Positions 1 through 10,143 of a DNA stretch of 64,000 nt are shown here, in pieces; the stretch's first letter is position 1; each line of letters begins with the position of its first letter. Origin of the DNA: Massariosphaeria phaeospora. Lineage: Eukaryota > Ascomycota > Dothideomycetes > Pleosporales. The stretch is taken from assembly GCA_011032825.1 (NCBI GenBank), contig JAADJZ010000005.1:1183001-1247000 (forward strand), in the 5' to 3' direction. Under the pieces are notes generated by a model. That model was not told where the DNA came from, searched no databases, and saw only the letters and a list, made by a program, of their open reading frames with translations. The position numbers were made by a program, and so were the translations under genes.

Positions 1-1175
1 GTTGGCCTTCGGGCTCGAGGTCGGTGCGCTCGGTGCTGCCGGAGACGAGGATGTCCTGGTTCTGCGGGTTCAGCGGGCGGAAGAAGAGGTACTGTTTTGC
101 CGCGTCGATGGCGCGCTCGTACAGTTTGCGGTATTGGTCGCCGCGGCCGCCGAGCAGCAGGTGTTGTTTGGGGAAGTATTCGTATAGCGAGTCGGACATG
201 CCTCCGAACGTAAATGTACGGTCGCTGAACGTCTCTTGCAGCGGGTTGACTCTGACGGGGAAAAGTCCCGGGATGAATGTCTGGTTGCGGTGTTTCTCGA
301 ATTGGTCGGTTATACGCTGGACCGCGTCGAAGTATTTCATGTCGCCTGTGAGCTGGGAAAGGCGGGTGAATTCGAGACTGAGAGACCCGAGTTCGGCCGT
401 GAGAGCTTGGGAAGGTGTCTCCTGGGCCCCTTCCAGAGCACCGCTGTGGCCAATTAGTTAGAGTAGGAAAGACAGTAGTAAAACTTTACTTCTCCCAATC
501 CCAGTGTGTGATCGGCAGGCGATTGGGTGTATCGAAAGCACCGTAGAGCATGTCGCCCAGCTGCACAGCTTTATCCAGTAGTACGCGATGTTTTTCTCCG
601 CTCAAATCGTAAGCACCCAAAAGTCCACCTAAATAGCGAATTGTTGTTTCGAAAAGATTCACATTGACCGCCGCAGTAGTGCTAAAATCAATCTTGCGGA
701 CCGCTTTGAGCGCCATCTTGAATTCTTTATCTAGCCCCATGATAAGAAGAGTGTCCAATGTGTCCACCAAAGTAGCGCCGCGCTGTCCGAGCCCATTCTT
801 ATATCTTCCAGTGACTGGAGTGACTTCGTCTTGAAGCCATGCTCGATCTCGATAACCAGACCAACTATGCAGGAAGGTCTTCTTCACGGCGGCTTGTCGC
901 TGCTCTCGTTGGGCTTTGTTGTGGTCGGTCTCGAGTCCAAACTCGTGTTGGATTCTTGGAATCGGCAACGGGGTGCCCGTCGGTAATGAAATGACGGACG
1001 AGACAGGGTAGCGCATTGGTAGATTCTTCCATTTTACTGGACGTTGTATATATGATGAGGATGTCTCCGTGGGAAGCGGGTATCCGTCTCGTGCTGTAAG
1101 CTGGTAGAAGGCGAGTATCAAAAGGATGGCGAAGACGCAGAGAACGGCAAAACGACGGAGGAGGAACGAGCCCAT
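1..1175 (-). CDS. Class I alpha-1,2-mannosidase (GH47), 3' end cut by window edge
   Basis: GH47 enzymes trim alpha-1,2-linked mannose from N-glycans in the ER and Golgi. Exons seen: 1175-490 and 443-1; the 46-bp intron 444-489 has a CTAAC branch point and a CAG acceptor. The start codon at 1175 is followed by a short Arg-rich tail and a hydrophobic segment (about residues 8-20), the type II signal-anchor layout usual for this family. Family landmarks are YKNGLGQRGATLVDTLDTLL and NLFETTIRYLGGLLGAYDLS in exon 1, and ELGSLSLEFTRLSQLTGD and TFGGMSDSLYEYFPKQHLL in exon 2. The C-terminal catalytic part lies beyond the window, so length and the last catalytic residues cannot be checked. The Med20-like gene diverges from it across 486 bp. 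The family is sure; which paralogue (ER Mns1 type or Golgi type) is not. Confidence 0.93.
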
Positions 1176-1661
1176 GGCCGTGGAAAAGAGATCTAATGGG
1201 TATAAATCATTGGAACGCGCGCAAAAGAACTCCAAATGTCCTAGATACAGCAAGAAACTCAAAGACTATAACTGGACTGTGCCGAAAGAAAGGAGGTATG
1301 AATCCGAATGCAGATCGGCCGGACAGTTCGTCGCGCGGGAAGTATGTAGTGATTGTAATTAATGAAGTATGGGAAACGCAGAACCACTATAGCAGAAACA
1401 AGAGAGAAGACAAAACAAAAAAGAAACAATTGCGGCAATTGCAAAACGAGGGTGTCGGTGCTGAAGAGAAGGAAGGATGACAGCCTTGGGTGTACCCCCG
1501 TTTATCGATAATAGCTCCGCGGTGCCGTCGCCATGCGGCTCTAACGGCTCTAGCGGCTGTATCCCGGGCGGCGGTCGTTTAAGCTTCGAGCTACGATATC
1601 CCACCCATACCCATCCACTCCAACACCACCACTGGCACATTGCTCCGTGCGCCTCCCAAAG

Positions 1662-2573
1662 ATGAAGTACAGCGGGCTATACTTCATCTCCAACCCAGGC
1701 ACCAGCCTCGACGCTTCCCTCCACGTCGTGAACTCGCTCGTCAACGGCCTAGAGTCGCACTTCCCATTCGCAACCCGGCAGAACCCATGGTCGCTCATCC
1801 ACCGCCTGCTCCGCTCCGTCCCGCCTCCAGCAGCAAAACCAGACGCTGGTAATGCGCCGCTGCCCGCTCTCACACACCAGCACGTCCTCGGGCTCTCGTA
1901 TCTCAGCCAGAGCCAGACGTATTGCTACATTCAGACGTCAACGTCAACACCTTCCAGCCAGCCCCCGCACAACCAGGTCGTCAAAGGCGAACCAGTCTCT
2001 CGAGCCGCAACGCCCCAGCCTGCACACGACGCCGCGTCCTCGGCTTCCTCGCCCGGCACCATCATCTCGATACCCACCGCGCAGTCCGAATCGCACATAG
2101 CCCTGCTAGCAACCCACCTCTCCGCGCTCTGGACCTTCCGCCAGACGCTCCAAATACCCCAAGGCATCACCTACCACGTCGGCCAATTCGTGATCCGCGT
2201 CGGCGAGATCCGCGCCTCGCGATCCGGGGCCCAGTCCGGCAGTGTGCTTTCCCCAGGCGTCGTGTGCTGCATAACGACGGTAGCCGGCACGAGCGACGAC
2301 ATCGACGGCGAAGGCTATGAAACGGAGTTCGACTCTGGACATACCTCGGTGACGGAGGACGGCCGCATGGAAGATGAGGATGAGGATGAGAATGTCGATT
2401 TGGACGACGCGGAGAAGCTGATTCGGGGGTTCTGGGAGACGCTTCGTGAGGGCATGGATTTCGGTAGGGCTGAGGTCAGAGAGGTCATGATGGGCAAGCA
2501 CGGACTGAAAGGAAATGGTCAAAAGGAGGCTGTCGTGAGGATGTGGGGCGAAGTCTTGAAGTTACGGGGTTGA
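1662..2573 (+). CDS. Mediator complex subunit 20-like protein (Med20/Srb2)
   Basis: Single exon, 303 aa. Med20 is a TBP-like-fold subunit of the Mediator head module, which links activators to RNA polymerase II. The start MKYSGLYFIS, a conserved block NGLESHFPFATRQNPWSLIH (about residues 30-50) and the later segment HLSALWTFRQTLQIPQGITY with GQFVIRVGEIR fit the fungal Med20 pattern of a bipartite domain interrupted by low-complexity linkers. A Ser/Pro/Ala-rich linker (about residues 100-140) and an acidic run DEDEDENVDLDDAE near the C terminus are visible. The ATG at 1662 was chosen as the first ATG of the frame; the open frame runs 15 bases upstream without another ATG. It ends 284 bp from the convergent ZIP gene. 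The assignment rests on my recognition of the fungal family, so it is good but not certain. Confidence 0.72.
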   Translation: MKYSGLYFISNPGTSLDASLHVVNSLVNGLESHFPFATRQNPWSLIHRLLRSVPPPAAKPDAGNAPLPALTHQHVLGLSYLSQSQTYCYIQTSTSTPSSQPPHNQVVKGEPVSRAATPQPAHDAASSASSPGTIISIPTAQSESHIALLATHLSALWTFRQTLQIPQGITYHVGQFVIRVGEIRASRSGAQSGSVLSPGVVCCITTVAGTSDDIDGEGYETEFDSGHTSVTEDGRMEDEDEDENVDLDDAEKLIRGFWETLREGMDFGRAEVREVMMGKHGLKGNGQKEAVVRMWGEVLKLRG

Positions 2574-2857
2574 ACATGAGGTCTATGCTAGACCAAGGTA
2601 GTTTTGCTTGTATTGTGGGCGGGTATGAAAAAGGTATGGTTGGCGTTAGATGGATGATACCCTCGGGCACCGTAGATGATTCCGTACCCAGCGGCGCGGT
2701 CAATTCGACTCTGATCGAACTGCTTTATATCACGAATTATCAATTATTTCTACAGAAACATGGTATCATATAGAAACAAAGCATATCCAAGCACCGTCGT
2801 CCAACGGATGGAAACCAGCCTCTATCCTACCCAAGCAAACGCCATGATATGCCACCG

Positions 2858-4336
2858 TTAATGCGCATGCGCGTGTCCGACCTGAGTCACGAGCGGCAAC
2901 AACATGCCGACCATGACGATGGCGATGTCGGCTTTCGTCAAGCCTTCGCTTCCCCGTTGGCTCTCAATGTAGCCATTCGCGGTCGGGTCCTCGCGGTGAC
3001 TACTAGAAGTAGCTTCGTTCATCGAGTGCATTGCAACATATCTACGCGTTTGGGTCAGTTTTAAGTGGGCATGGATCCTCGGGTGGGAAACATACAAGAA
3101 AGTGCCCCCAGAGAAAAGTAAAATCCACCCGGTCGTGAAGACCAGTCCGTCGTCTCCACCCAGACGGGTGCGCCCTAGTGCATGTACGATTGCCCATGTT
3201 ACTAACGCACCTGCAGGGGCAGCCAAGCTGAAGAATATTAGATGAGTGCGTGCTGTACGCTTCGAAAGTCCTTGTTTGAGAAGAACGGAGGTCAGACCGA
3301 AGGCAGCAGGAGCTTTGTGCAGCATGATGGCCAGAAAGATCACCAGGGAAAGTGAGGTTGAAGGCGCGGTTGAAGAAGCTCCTAGGGCAATGCCGTCTGC
3401 ACACGCGTGGATTATAAGACCAATGGTGGTTGCCGAGGACTTAGGAGGAGGCATGGATGCGGGAGTTGGTGGCATGGGAGGTGGGGAGCCGGCATCCATG
3501 GCATTGAGACTCACGGCAGAAGAGTTGTGTGGGCCGCGAGACAAATTCGAGAGGGAAATGTGTAAAGATTGGTATCTTGGCCTGGACGGGGAGAGTGCTT
3601 CCGGGAGGTGGTCCACGAGAAACATGAGTATGAATCCCAAGATAAGAGATACGCCAATGTAGGCATGCGGATCCGGTCCCTCCCCACTCTCGACGTGCGG
3701 GTGTTCCTCCTCCTTGGCATGGGCCTCGGGCGCGTGTATGCGAGTATGACCCTCCTTGTGACCTTCTGTCGAGTCATCGTCACCACCCTTCTGCAGATGC
3801 TGGTGATGCTCGCCTGGGATGTCCTTCTCGTCCTGTTTGTATGCCGGGCTGCTTGGCGGCTTCGGTGGCTGTTCGGGGGTCCTCTTTACAACAATATCCA
3901 CAACTGGGGGTTTTACTGCGCCTGCTCTTGAGAAGCTGCTATCCCCTGACTCTGGTTCCCCTCGTGCTGAAAATTCGGAGGGCACTTGCACACCCTTTTG
4001 TTGGCTGGACACGGACGGGATGGTGACCTCGGCGGCGCGAGCCCCGTGCGAATGGGCTTTGCCAGCCGCGCTATACATGGTCTCGATTCCTTCCGGTATG
4101 ATGACAATAAGCGATGTGCCCACCAGTACGCCAGTGCCGAGAAAGGTCATGACGCGAAGTTGGCGCGGCGACAGCGTAAAGGAGAGCGGGAGGACGCCAG
4201 CGAGAAAGGAGCTGTGTCCGCGTTAGAACCACGGCGGGGTCGGTAGAGACAGACGGTGCTTTGCGCGGATCGGAAGAACTTACGCAATGGCCATGATCGT
4301 GCTCAACGTGAGCAGCATGAAGAGTCCGTCCCACAT
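2858..4336 (-). CDS. ZIP-family metal (zinc) transporter, SLC39A9/ATX2-like
   Basis: Exons 4336-4284, 4211-3096 and 3041-2858 (introns 72 and 54 bp) give 450 aa. ZIP proteins move zinc or other divalent metals into the cytosol across Golgi, vesicle or plasma membranes. The short first exon encodes the first membrane helix (MWDGLFMLLTLSTIMAIA). Later segments carry the ZIP signatures HACADGIALGASS and HKAPAAFGLTSVLL, where polar and His residues form the metal path. The long loop between helices 3 and 4 (about residues 85-185) is rich in His, Glu and Lys (EHHQHLQK, EGHKEGHTRIH, KEEEHPHVESGEGPDPHA), a likely metal-sensing loop. The protein ends in GHAHAH. Conservation around FLYVAMHSM supports the last intron. 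It shares a 503-bp divergent promoter with HAT1. Metal specificity is not deducible. Confidence 0.9.
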
Positions 4337-4839
4337 GATGAAGTCGTTGCTTGAGAAAAAAGGGACAGGGTGCCGCAGAAACCAAGATGCCTGATATGCA
4401 GAGAGTGGAAAACGCTACGTGACCATTACTCTGTGCGGTCCATGTCGTTGTAAGTGGATGGTGGAGGGTGAAGGGGGGGAAGATGGGCAATGGCAGTCGG
4501 CAGTGTAGCCAAAAACGAGAGTTTTGGCTGGCCAGCGAGGTCTTGCAGCAGCTGGGACTCAGCAGGGCTCGGGCGTGTTCGATCACTGCCGGGGCGCCGT
4601 AAATATAGACTAGCGTCCAGATCTGGACTAGTGTCCGGAGGCTGAGCGCCACCGACCCGCTCTTTCCCTGCTGCGCTAACGACGCGTTCAGGCGCGCGAC
4701 CTGCCAACTTCCAAGGCTTCATTCAGCGACGCGCTGCGGCAATCTCTGCTATCGTAATAACTCTGTGCCGCAGCTCCATACGGCGCGACTGCCTACCCCA
4801 TTGCCATCGCACGACTCGCGCGACCCAGCCCATTGCAGC

Positions 4840-6504
4840 ATGGACCCCGCCGAATGTAAGCCTCCTCGCTTTCTCAACACCACGACATTGCGCTGACGAC
4901 CATCTAGTGGTGACCGACTCGAACGCGTGCTTCCATATCAATCTGGTTCGGCCTTCGAGCGCCTCCAAAAAGCCTCAACGAATCCTCGGCGAGCCCTTCC
5001 ACCCAGCCTTCACCTACTCCATCTTTGGCGAGGCAGAGGCCGTAGTCGGATACAAAGACCCGCAGATACATCTCGACTTCCGCGCCAACGATCTTCAGCC
5101 GTCAATACAGATCAAGCACAAGGGCAAGGAAGATCTCAGCAGCATCCTGCCCGACCAGCAGCACGACTTGGACACTATCTTCAACGAGCACCTCCCGCCG
5201 TGTAAGCCCGTCGCCTGTGCGAGCCTTAGATCGATTACTAATTTGTAGCAGCTGCCTTTGGCCCCACCGAAGAAGCACCAGATGCAGACCCTGTCCCCGA
5301 CCCTACTTCACCGTCATGGAAACCGCCCGGAAGCCTATTACATAGCTTCACACTGCATGGCAAACAGTATGAGATCTGGCGCACAAGCCTGTCCGACCCC
5401 GCGGCAAAAGCCCTCTGGCTGAATATGCAGATACTGGTCATGCTGTTCATCGAGGGCGCTTCGGCGCTGGAGCTGGAAGAAGCTTGGTCACTGCAACGCT
5501 GGTCACTGTACTTGTTGTACGAGGTAACCCCGTTGAAGGCTACAGCAGTATCGCCGTACACCATTGCCGGTTTCTCTACGTCATACCGTTACTGGGTTTT
5601 CCCCACCTTCGAAGTAATGCGCGCCATCAAATCGCTACCATCTCCACCAGCAAGTTCGAACGGCGACGCTACTACATTCTCGCCTCCACGGCTTACTCAA
5701 GATCCCGACACTTATCTCATCACAAATACAATTGACCCCCTAGAGGAGCCTTCCCGCGAGCGGATATCGCAATTTTTAGTCCTCCCGCCCTACCAAGGCC
5801 AGTCCCTGGGTGCTAAACTCTACGAGACCATTTTCGGGTACCTGGTCAAGAAGAAAAACATCTACGAGATCGCAGTAGAGGATCCTAATGAAGGTTTCGA
5901 CGCCATGCGTGATTACTGCGACATTGTATATCTCCGCAGTCTCCCGGCTTTCCAAGCGCTCGCCCTTGCCTCCACACTACCACCTTCGGATCTACGAAAA
6001 GATGCTCCAGTCCCGCGTGACAAGATTCTAGGCAATGGTCAAGACCTAACCGCACTCCGGCATGAGACTAAGATCGTTCCTCGACAATTCAATCGCATGG
6101 TAGAGCTGCATCTGCTATCTACGATACCGCCCAACAACCGTAACACTGCCCGTATCACACGCAAGGATAAATCCAGCAACGAGAACGATAGGAAATACTA
6201 CTTCTGGCGCTTAGCTCTCAAAGATCGAATATATCGCAAGAACGCAGACGAGCTCGAGCAGTTGGAAGACGCCGCAGAAAAAGTGGACAGGATTGAGGAG
6301 GTGGTGAACAGCCAGCAAGATGAGTACAAGGATCTTCTGCAAGGCATCGACAAACGGGCGAAGTGGGATACGGCCAAGAAAGTACAGAAGGGAGAGCGCA
6401 GCAAAGCGAAGCGAAAGAGGGTCATAGTAGATGATGATGAGGATGATGACTCCGAAGACAAGGATGGAGAATCAGTGGCAAGCTCTAAGAAAGTCAAGAT
6501 CTGA
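4840..6504 (+). CDS. HAT1: Histone acetyltransferase type B catalytic subunit HAT1
   Basis: Exons 4840-4855 (only 16 nt), 4908-5201 and 5249-6504 give 521 aa. HAT1 acetylates newly made histone H4 on Lys5/Lys12 before deposition, usually with an RbAp46/48-type partner. The N-terminal HAT1 domain is visible as VTDSNACFHINLVRP and FHPAFTYSIFGEAEAVVGYK. The acetyl-CoA-binding core reads ISQFLVLPPYQGQSLGAKLY, followed by YEIAVEDPNEGFDAMRDYCD, both hallmarks of the family. The C terminus has a helical charged region and a Lys-rich plus acidic tail (KAKRKRVIVDDDEDDDSEDK, then SKKVKI at the end) that could act in nuclear import. The last intron could use either AG at 5248 or 5251, changing one residue. 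The length fits filamentous-fungal HAT1. Confidence 0.95.
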
Positions 6505-6864
6505 TCAAGGAAATTGGGTGCCTCGTCATTGGAGTTCAGGTTGGGGGTTGGAAAGCGGCCGGCGTCTTGGTGCGTTTCCAGTATATACCAACAAGCGCGA
6601 CTTAGGGTCTCCTAAGTGTGCTTCTAGTTTTCTCTTGACAATTTCGGATCTTGAACAAAATGCCCGTCATGGGTGAATTCCAACTCACGTGCATCGGCGA
6701 TGCCCGGGCATGTTCCGATATCCATTAGTGGGGTTGAGTGGGGTAAAAGCACCCCTCACCAAATTTATTTTCTCGTCGCGACGCGCGCGACTTCACCGAG
6801 GCGACTGAACAAAGGCAACCGTGGACCTTCCTTCTATTTGACCCATCCTTGACCGAAGTCTACG

Positions 6865-7590
6865 ATGTCTCCACAATATAACCTCACAGTCCTCATATCC
6901 GGAAATGGTTCCAATCTTCAAGCTCTCATCGATGCGTGTGCTTCCTCCGCATTGCCTAACACGCGCATCACCCACGTAATCTCAAAGTACGCAGCGTCGA
7001 CCCATTCCACGGCTCAACCTCCGGAGTTTTAAGAGAAGCGCAAAGCTGACCCCAATCGCAGCCGCAAAGCCGCATACGGCCTCGAACGCGCGGCCAAAGC
7101 CTCCATAGCAACGAGCTACCACAACCTCGTCCCCTACAGGAAACGCCACCCTCAAACCCCCGAGGGCGAAAAGGCCGCCCGCATAGCATACGACGCGGAC
7201 CTCGCCGCGCTCACCTTAGGTCTCGACCCGCGGCCCGACGTCATCGTGTGCGCGGGCTGGATGCACATCCTGACCCCGGACTTCCTCACTCCAATTGCCG
7301 CGGCGAACATCAAAGTGATAAATCTGCATCCAGCATTACCGGGCGAGTTTTCGGGCGCGGGGGCAATTGGAAGGGCGTGGAGGGCGGGCAGGGAGCAGGG
7401 CTTGAAGAGGACGGGCGTTATGATACATGAGGTGATTGCGGAGGTGGATGCTGGTGACGCGGTTGTCACGGAGGAAGTGCCGCTGAAAGAGGGGGAGTCG
7501 TTGGAGGTGCTGGAGGGGAGGATACATGAGGTGGAGCATGGGTTGATTGTTGAGGGGACAAGGAGGGCGCTGGAGAAGATTGAGAAATGA
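6865..7590 (+). CDS. ADE8: Phosphoribosylglycinamide formyltransferase (GAR transformylase)
   Basis: Exons 6865-6986 and 7062-7590 (75-bp intron) give 216 aa, the usual size of the stand-alone enzyme. It transfers a formyl group from 10-formyl-tetrahydrofolate to GAR, the third step of de novo purine synthesis, in the cytosol. Visible landmarks: VLISGNGSNLQALID at the N terminus (phosphate-binding loop), HVISNRKAAYGLERA spanning the intron, VIVCAGWMHILTP, then VINLHPALPGEFSGAGAIGR with the catalytic Asn and His, and IHEVIAEVDAGDAVV with the catalytic Asp. As in yeast ADE8 it is monofunctional; nothing from GARS or AIRS is fused to it. The intron removal restores the conserved SNRKA motif, which supports the splice sites. 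Confidence 0.96.
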
Positions 7591-8581
7591 AAACTTGGGG
7601 GTGGAGAAAACTTTAGCATTAACACTCGATGGGAATCTGTCTACGGATCTACTTTCGTACTATGTGGGGGCGCTCACGTTGGTCGAGCGAAAACCCAGGC
7701 GACTGCCGTTACAGCTTCTACTATATACCCTCAAAATTCAGCACTGTCTCAACATCATACCCCTGGTTGGGGATCGTTAGCATACCACCACCCATATAGG
7801 GCCACTGCTAAAACTAGCAACTGGTCCTCCGCATCCAACCCACGGTTTTACTTCAGCCAGTTGAGCGGACGCACAAACCATGCGCTCGGAACCAACTACG
7901 AAAGCGTCCACCCATCACATAGTATACGATCTCACGCCAATTTGCAGAAGTCTGGGACGGTTGCCTCTCAAAGTCAGAGAACGGCGTGTGACGAACTAGG
8001 GCGGACCCATCTGCGCGTATGTATCAAGTGGCTGTGAAGCTGCCGGTTGATCGTATGTTCGCCGCGGTTCACAACCGGTCCCGAGCGCGTGGAAATAACG
8101 TGGAAGACCTAATCACCCTCGCTTTTCAAATCCAAATCAACCTGTTGGTTTCAGCCCCCTAGACATCACACACTAAGACAACGTCAAACCGCACCGACTA
8201 TGCCTTGCAACGAATTGTTTGCACAGCAAATGCCGCAGAAACATGTTTCGCAGCTTGAAATAGGTTGTGGAAACTTGGGCCGGTACGCTCGTCCATGGGA
8301 TGATGGGGTGCCCAGGAAAGGGGTAACAAAATGGAACTGTTTTCTTCTCGCACAAAGGTCTGAAATCCCAAGCTCCTGCTAGACATCGAAGGCGGGTAGT
8401 ATAGCGATCACGACATGCGACACCCCAAGTCCCATCCAGCCACGCCGCGAAAGCAAACACCAAGCTCGTTCCACAAAGACAGGATAAAACCTTCGTTGCC
8501 TTGCGGAAGGCTCTTTCGACATCCCGCGCTCTTGGACGACCCTGCAACGAGCCCCGACGACAGCGGCTTCCCATCGCGATA
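7591..8581. other. Intergenic stretch without recognised gene
   Basis: About 990 bp between ADE8 and the small zinc-ribbon gene. Only short, compositionally poor open frames occur on either strand, with no family motifs. It presumably holds the ADE8 3' UTR and the promoter of the next gene. Confidence 0.5.
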
Positions 8582-8948
8582 ATGACTGTATCGGTACGTA
8601 GCCTGAGCAACCAACGACTCCGAAAACAAGCTAACACCACAGACGACACAAACGCTCCCTTCAGCAAAAGCGGAAGTCCGGTGCAACAAGTGCACGCAGC
8701 TCGGGTCCCGGAAAATAACGAGTTCAAATAACAGGAACGGTAACGCCTACCGTCCGTACTACAGGTGCGACAGCTGCGACGTCTGGATAACTTGGGATGA
8801 TGGGCGGGGAGTCGATGGGGGGAATCCGCCATGCGAGTGTGGGGTGGTGAGTCGGCGGAGAAAAGCGGGGGGGAATAGTAAGAGGAAAGGGGACTTTTTC
8901 TGGGAATGTGCGAGGGGACGGTGTGGGTTCTTTGAGTGGGTACAGTAG
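8582..8948 (+). CDS. Small GRF-type zinc-ribbon protein (105 aa)
   Basis: Exons 8582-8593 (12 nt, four codons) and 8643-8948. The 49-bp intron has a GTACGT donor, a GCTAAC branch point and a CACCACAG acceptor. It removes the early frame break, so the gene is invisible to simple ORF calling. The 105-aa product has two Cys pairs C18-x2-C21 and C46-x2-C49, then a GRF-like ending: PPCECGVV (C68, C70), a basic linker RRRKAGGNSKRKG, and DFFWECARGRCGFFEWVQ (C93, C98 and the terminal FFEW). GRF zinc ribbons bind single-stranded nucleic acid in topoisomerase 3, APE2, NEIL3 and TTF2. Small stand-alone GRF-like proteins are common in fungi but I know no function for them. The reading frame is open across 306 bp with the motif at the very end, so I consider the gene real. 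Confidence 0.8.
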
Positions 8949-9309
8949 CCGAGATTTGTCGTATGTCATGAGTGCTTCCTGTTAGGCTGGGTGTGGAAGA
9001 AGTAACAAAGATTTTGGGCGGAGCTTTGGAGAAACAAGGGGTGAAATTGTTTACGCGTGTATTTTTCGCTACTGTTTTCTTGGAGAGCTCATGAGCTTGA
9101 GAGTGCTGCGTTTGCGGATCCTCGTGCCATTTAGCGTGAACACGAACTGGCATATCCTTCTGTGCACTGCCCCCGACAGGGCACCAAAGACTGGGTAGCT
9201 TCGGAAGCAGTCGACCGGTGCCGGGTTCATGTGCTCTGAGGTGGTCTCTGGGGTAGTCGGAACTTGGTGCTTCGAAGCCCTGGGTCGACCATAAACAACC
9301 GGACTTTGA

Positions 9310-9852
9310 TCAAAGACCACCGTGGATGGCGAATGAGGAAAGAATCAGTATTAGGGCATTGACAAACGCCCAGACGAAAGGAACCCAGGTGGACATCTGG
9401 AAGTATCCAGCTTGGTACACGCCTCCTAGCCTGTGCGAGCATTAGTTCGTTATACTGTACCGTGTAGTTCCCGCTGTTTACTCACAACCCCCCAACGACA
9501 CTTCCGGCAATCAAGCCCTCAAAGCCTCCAATGACGGCGTATATGATAGGCGTTATCCATATCAGCTTCCAGCTCCTCCACTGGACAGCACATGCCCAGA
9601 TGGCGACGACAAGGTGGACGGCGCCGAAGAACAGCAGGGTCCACACGGTGGTGAAGCGCCATATGTCGGAAGGGTAGTAGAGGTAATGCGGCTTTATGGC
9701 ACTCATAGGTAGAGGCCAGTACAGAGAGGGGAAAGCTGGGGTTTCGTAGCCTATGGGCGCGGCGCTGTCGACGCGCTGGATGAAGCTGGAGATGAATGAG
9801 CTCGTGTTTGTGGATAGGTCAATTGAGTCAGGGGGTTCTCGCCGTACCTCAT
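9310..9852 (-). CDS. TMEM170-like integral membrane protein
   Basis: Exons 9800-9486 and 9430-9310 are well supported (55-bp intron, GTGAGT donor, CACAG acceptor). The start is less sure: the best model uses an ATG at 9852 with a 5-nt first exon (9852-9848) and a 47-bp intron ending in GAG, giving 146 aa. The core is clear: FPSLYWPLPMSAIKPHYLYY, DIWRFTTVWTLLFFGAVHLV (helix 1), ITPIIYAVIGGFEGLIAGSV (helix 2), then GGVYQAGYFQMSTWVPFVWA and VNALILILSSFAIHGGL (helix 3 and end). TMEM170 proteins sit in the ER and nuclear envelope and shape ER sheets and nuclear pores in animals; the fungal role is little known. The gene diverges from the PEX8-like gene across about 290 bp. Confidence 0.85.
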
Positions 9853-10143
9853 TTAGGCAGCATACTTTGCAAGGCGCTCCAACAAGCCTTTCACGCAAGT
9901 TCGAGCGTCTTTCTGCCAAGGCGCAGGAAGTATGTCGAGAGCAAGCAGTGACGTTGCGACGGTTCGATGGGTGAATGTTCAATGTACTCCTTAGGGCTGA
10001 TGGCCGAGATTTACCCGACTGCCTCGGCGCGCGCGACCGCGAAAGACAACACCAGCACCAGCCATCCAGCTTCATATCTACAGAGAAGAGCAAGGTACAC
10101 ATGAAGATTGCCACGAGACTTGGGAGAGTCTCTGTTTGCCAGG

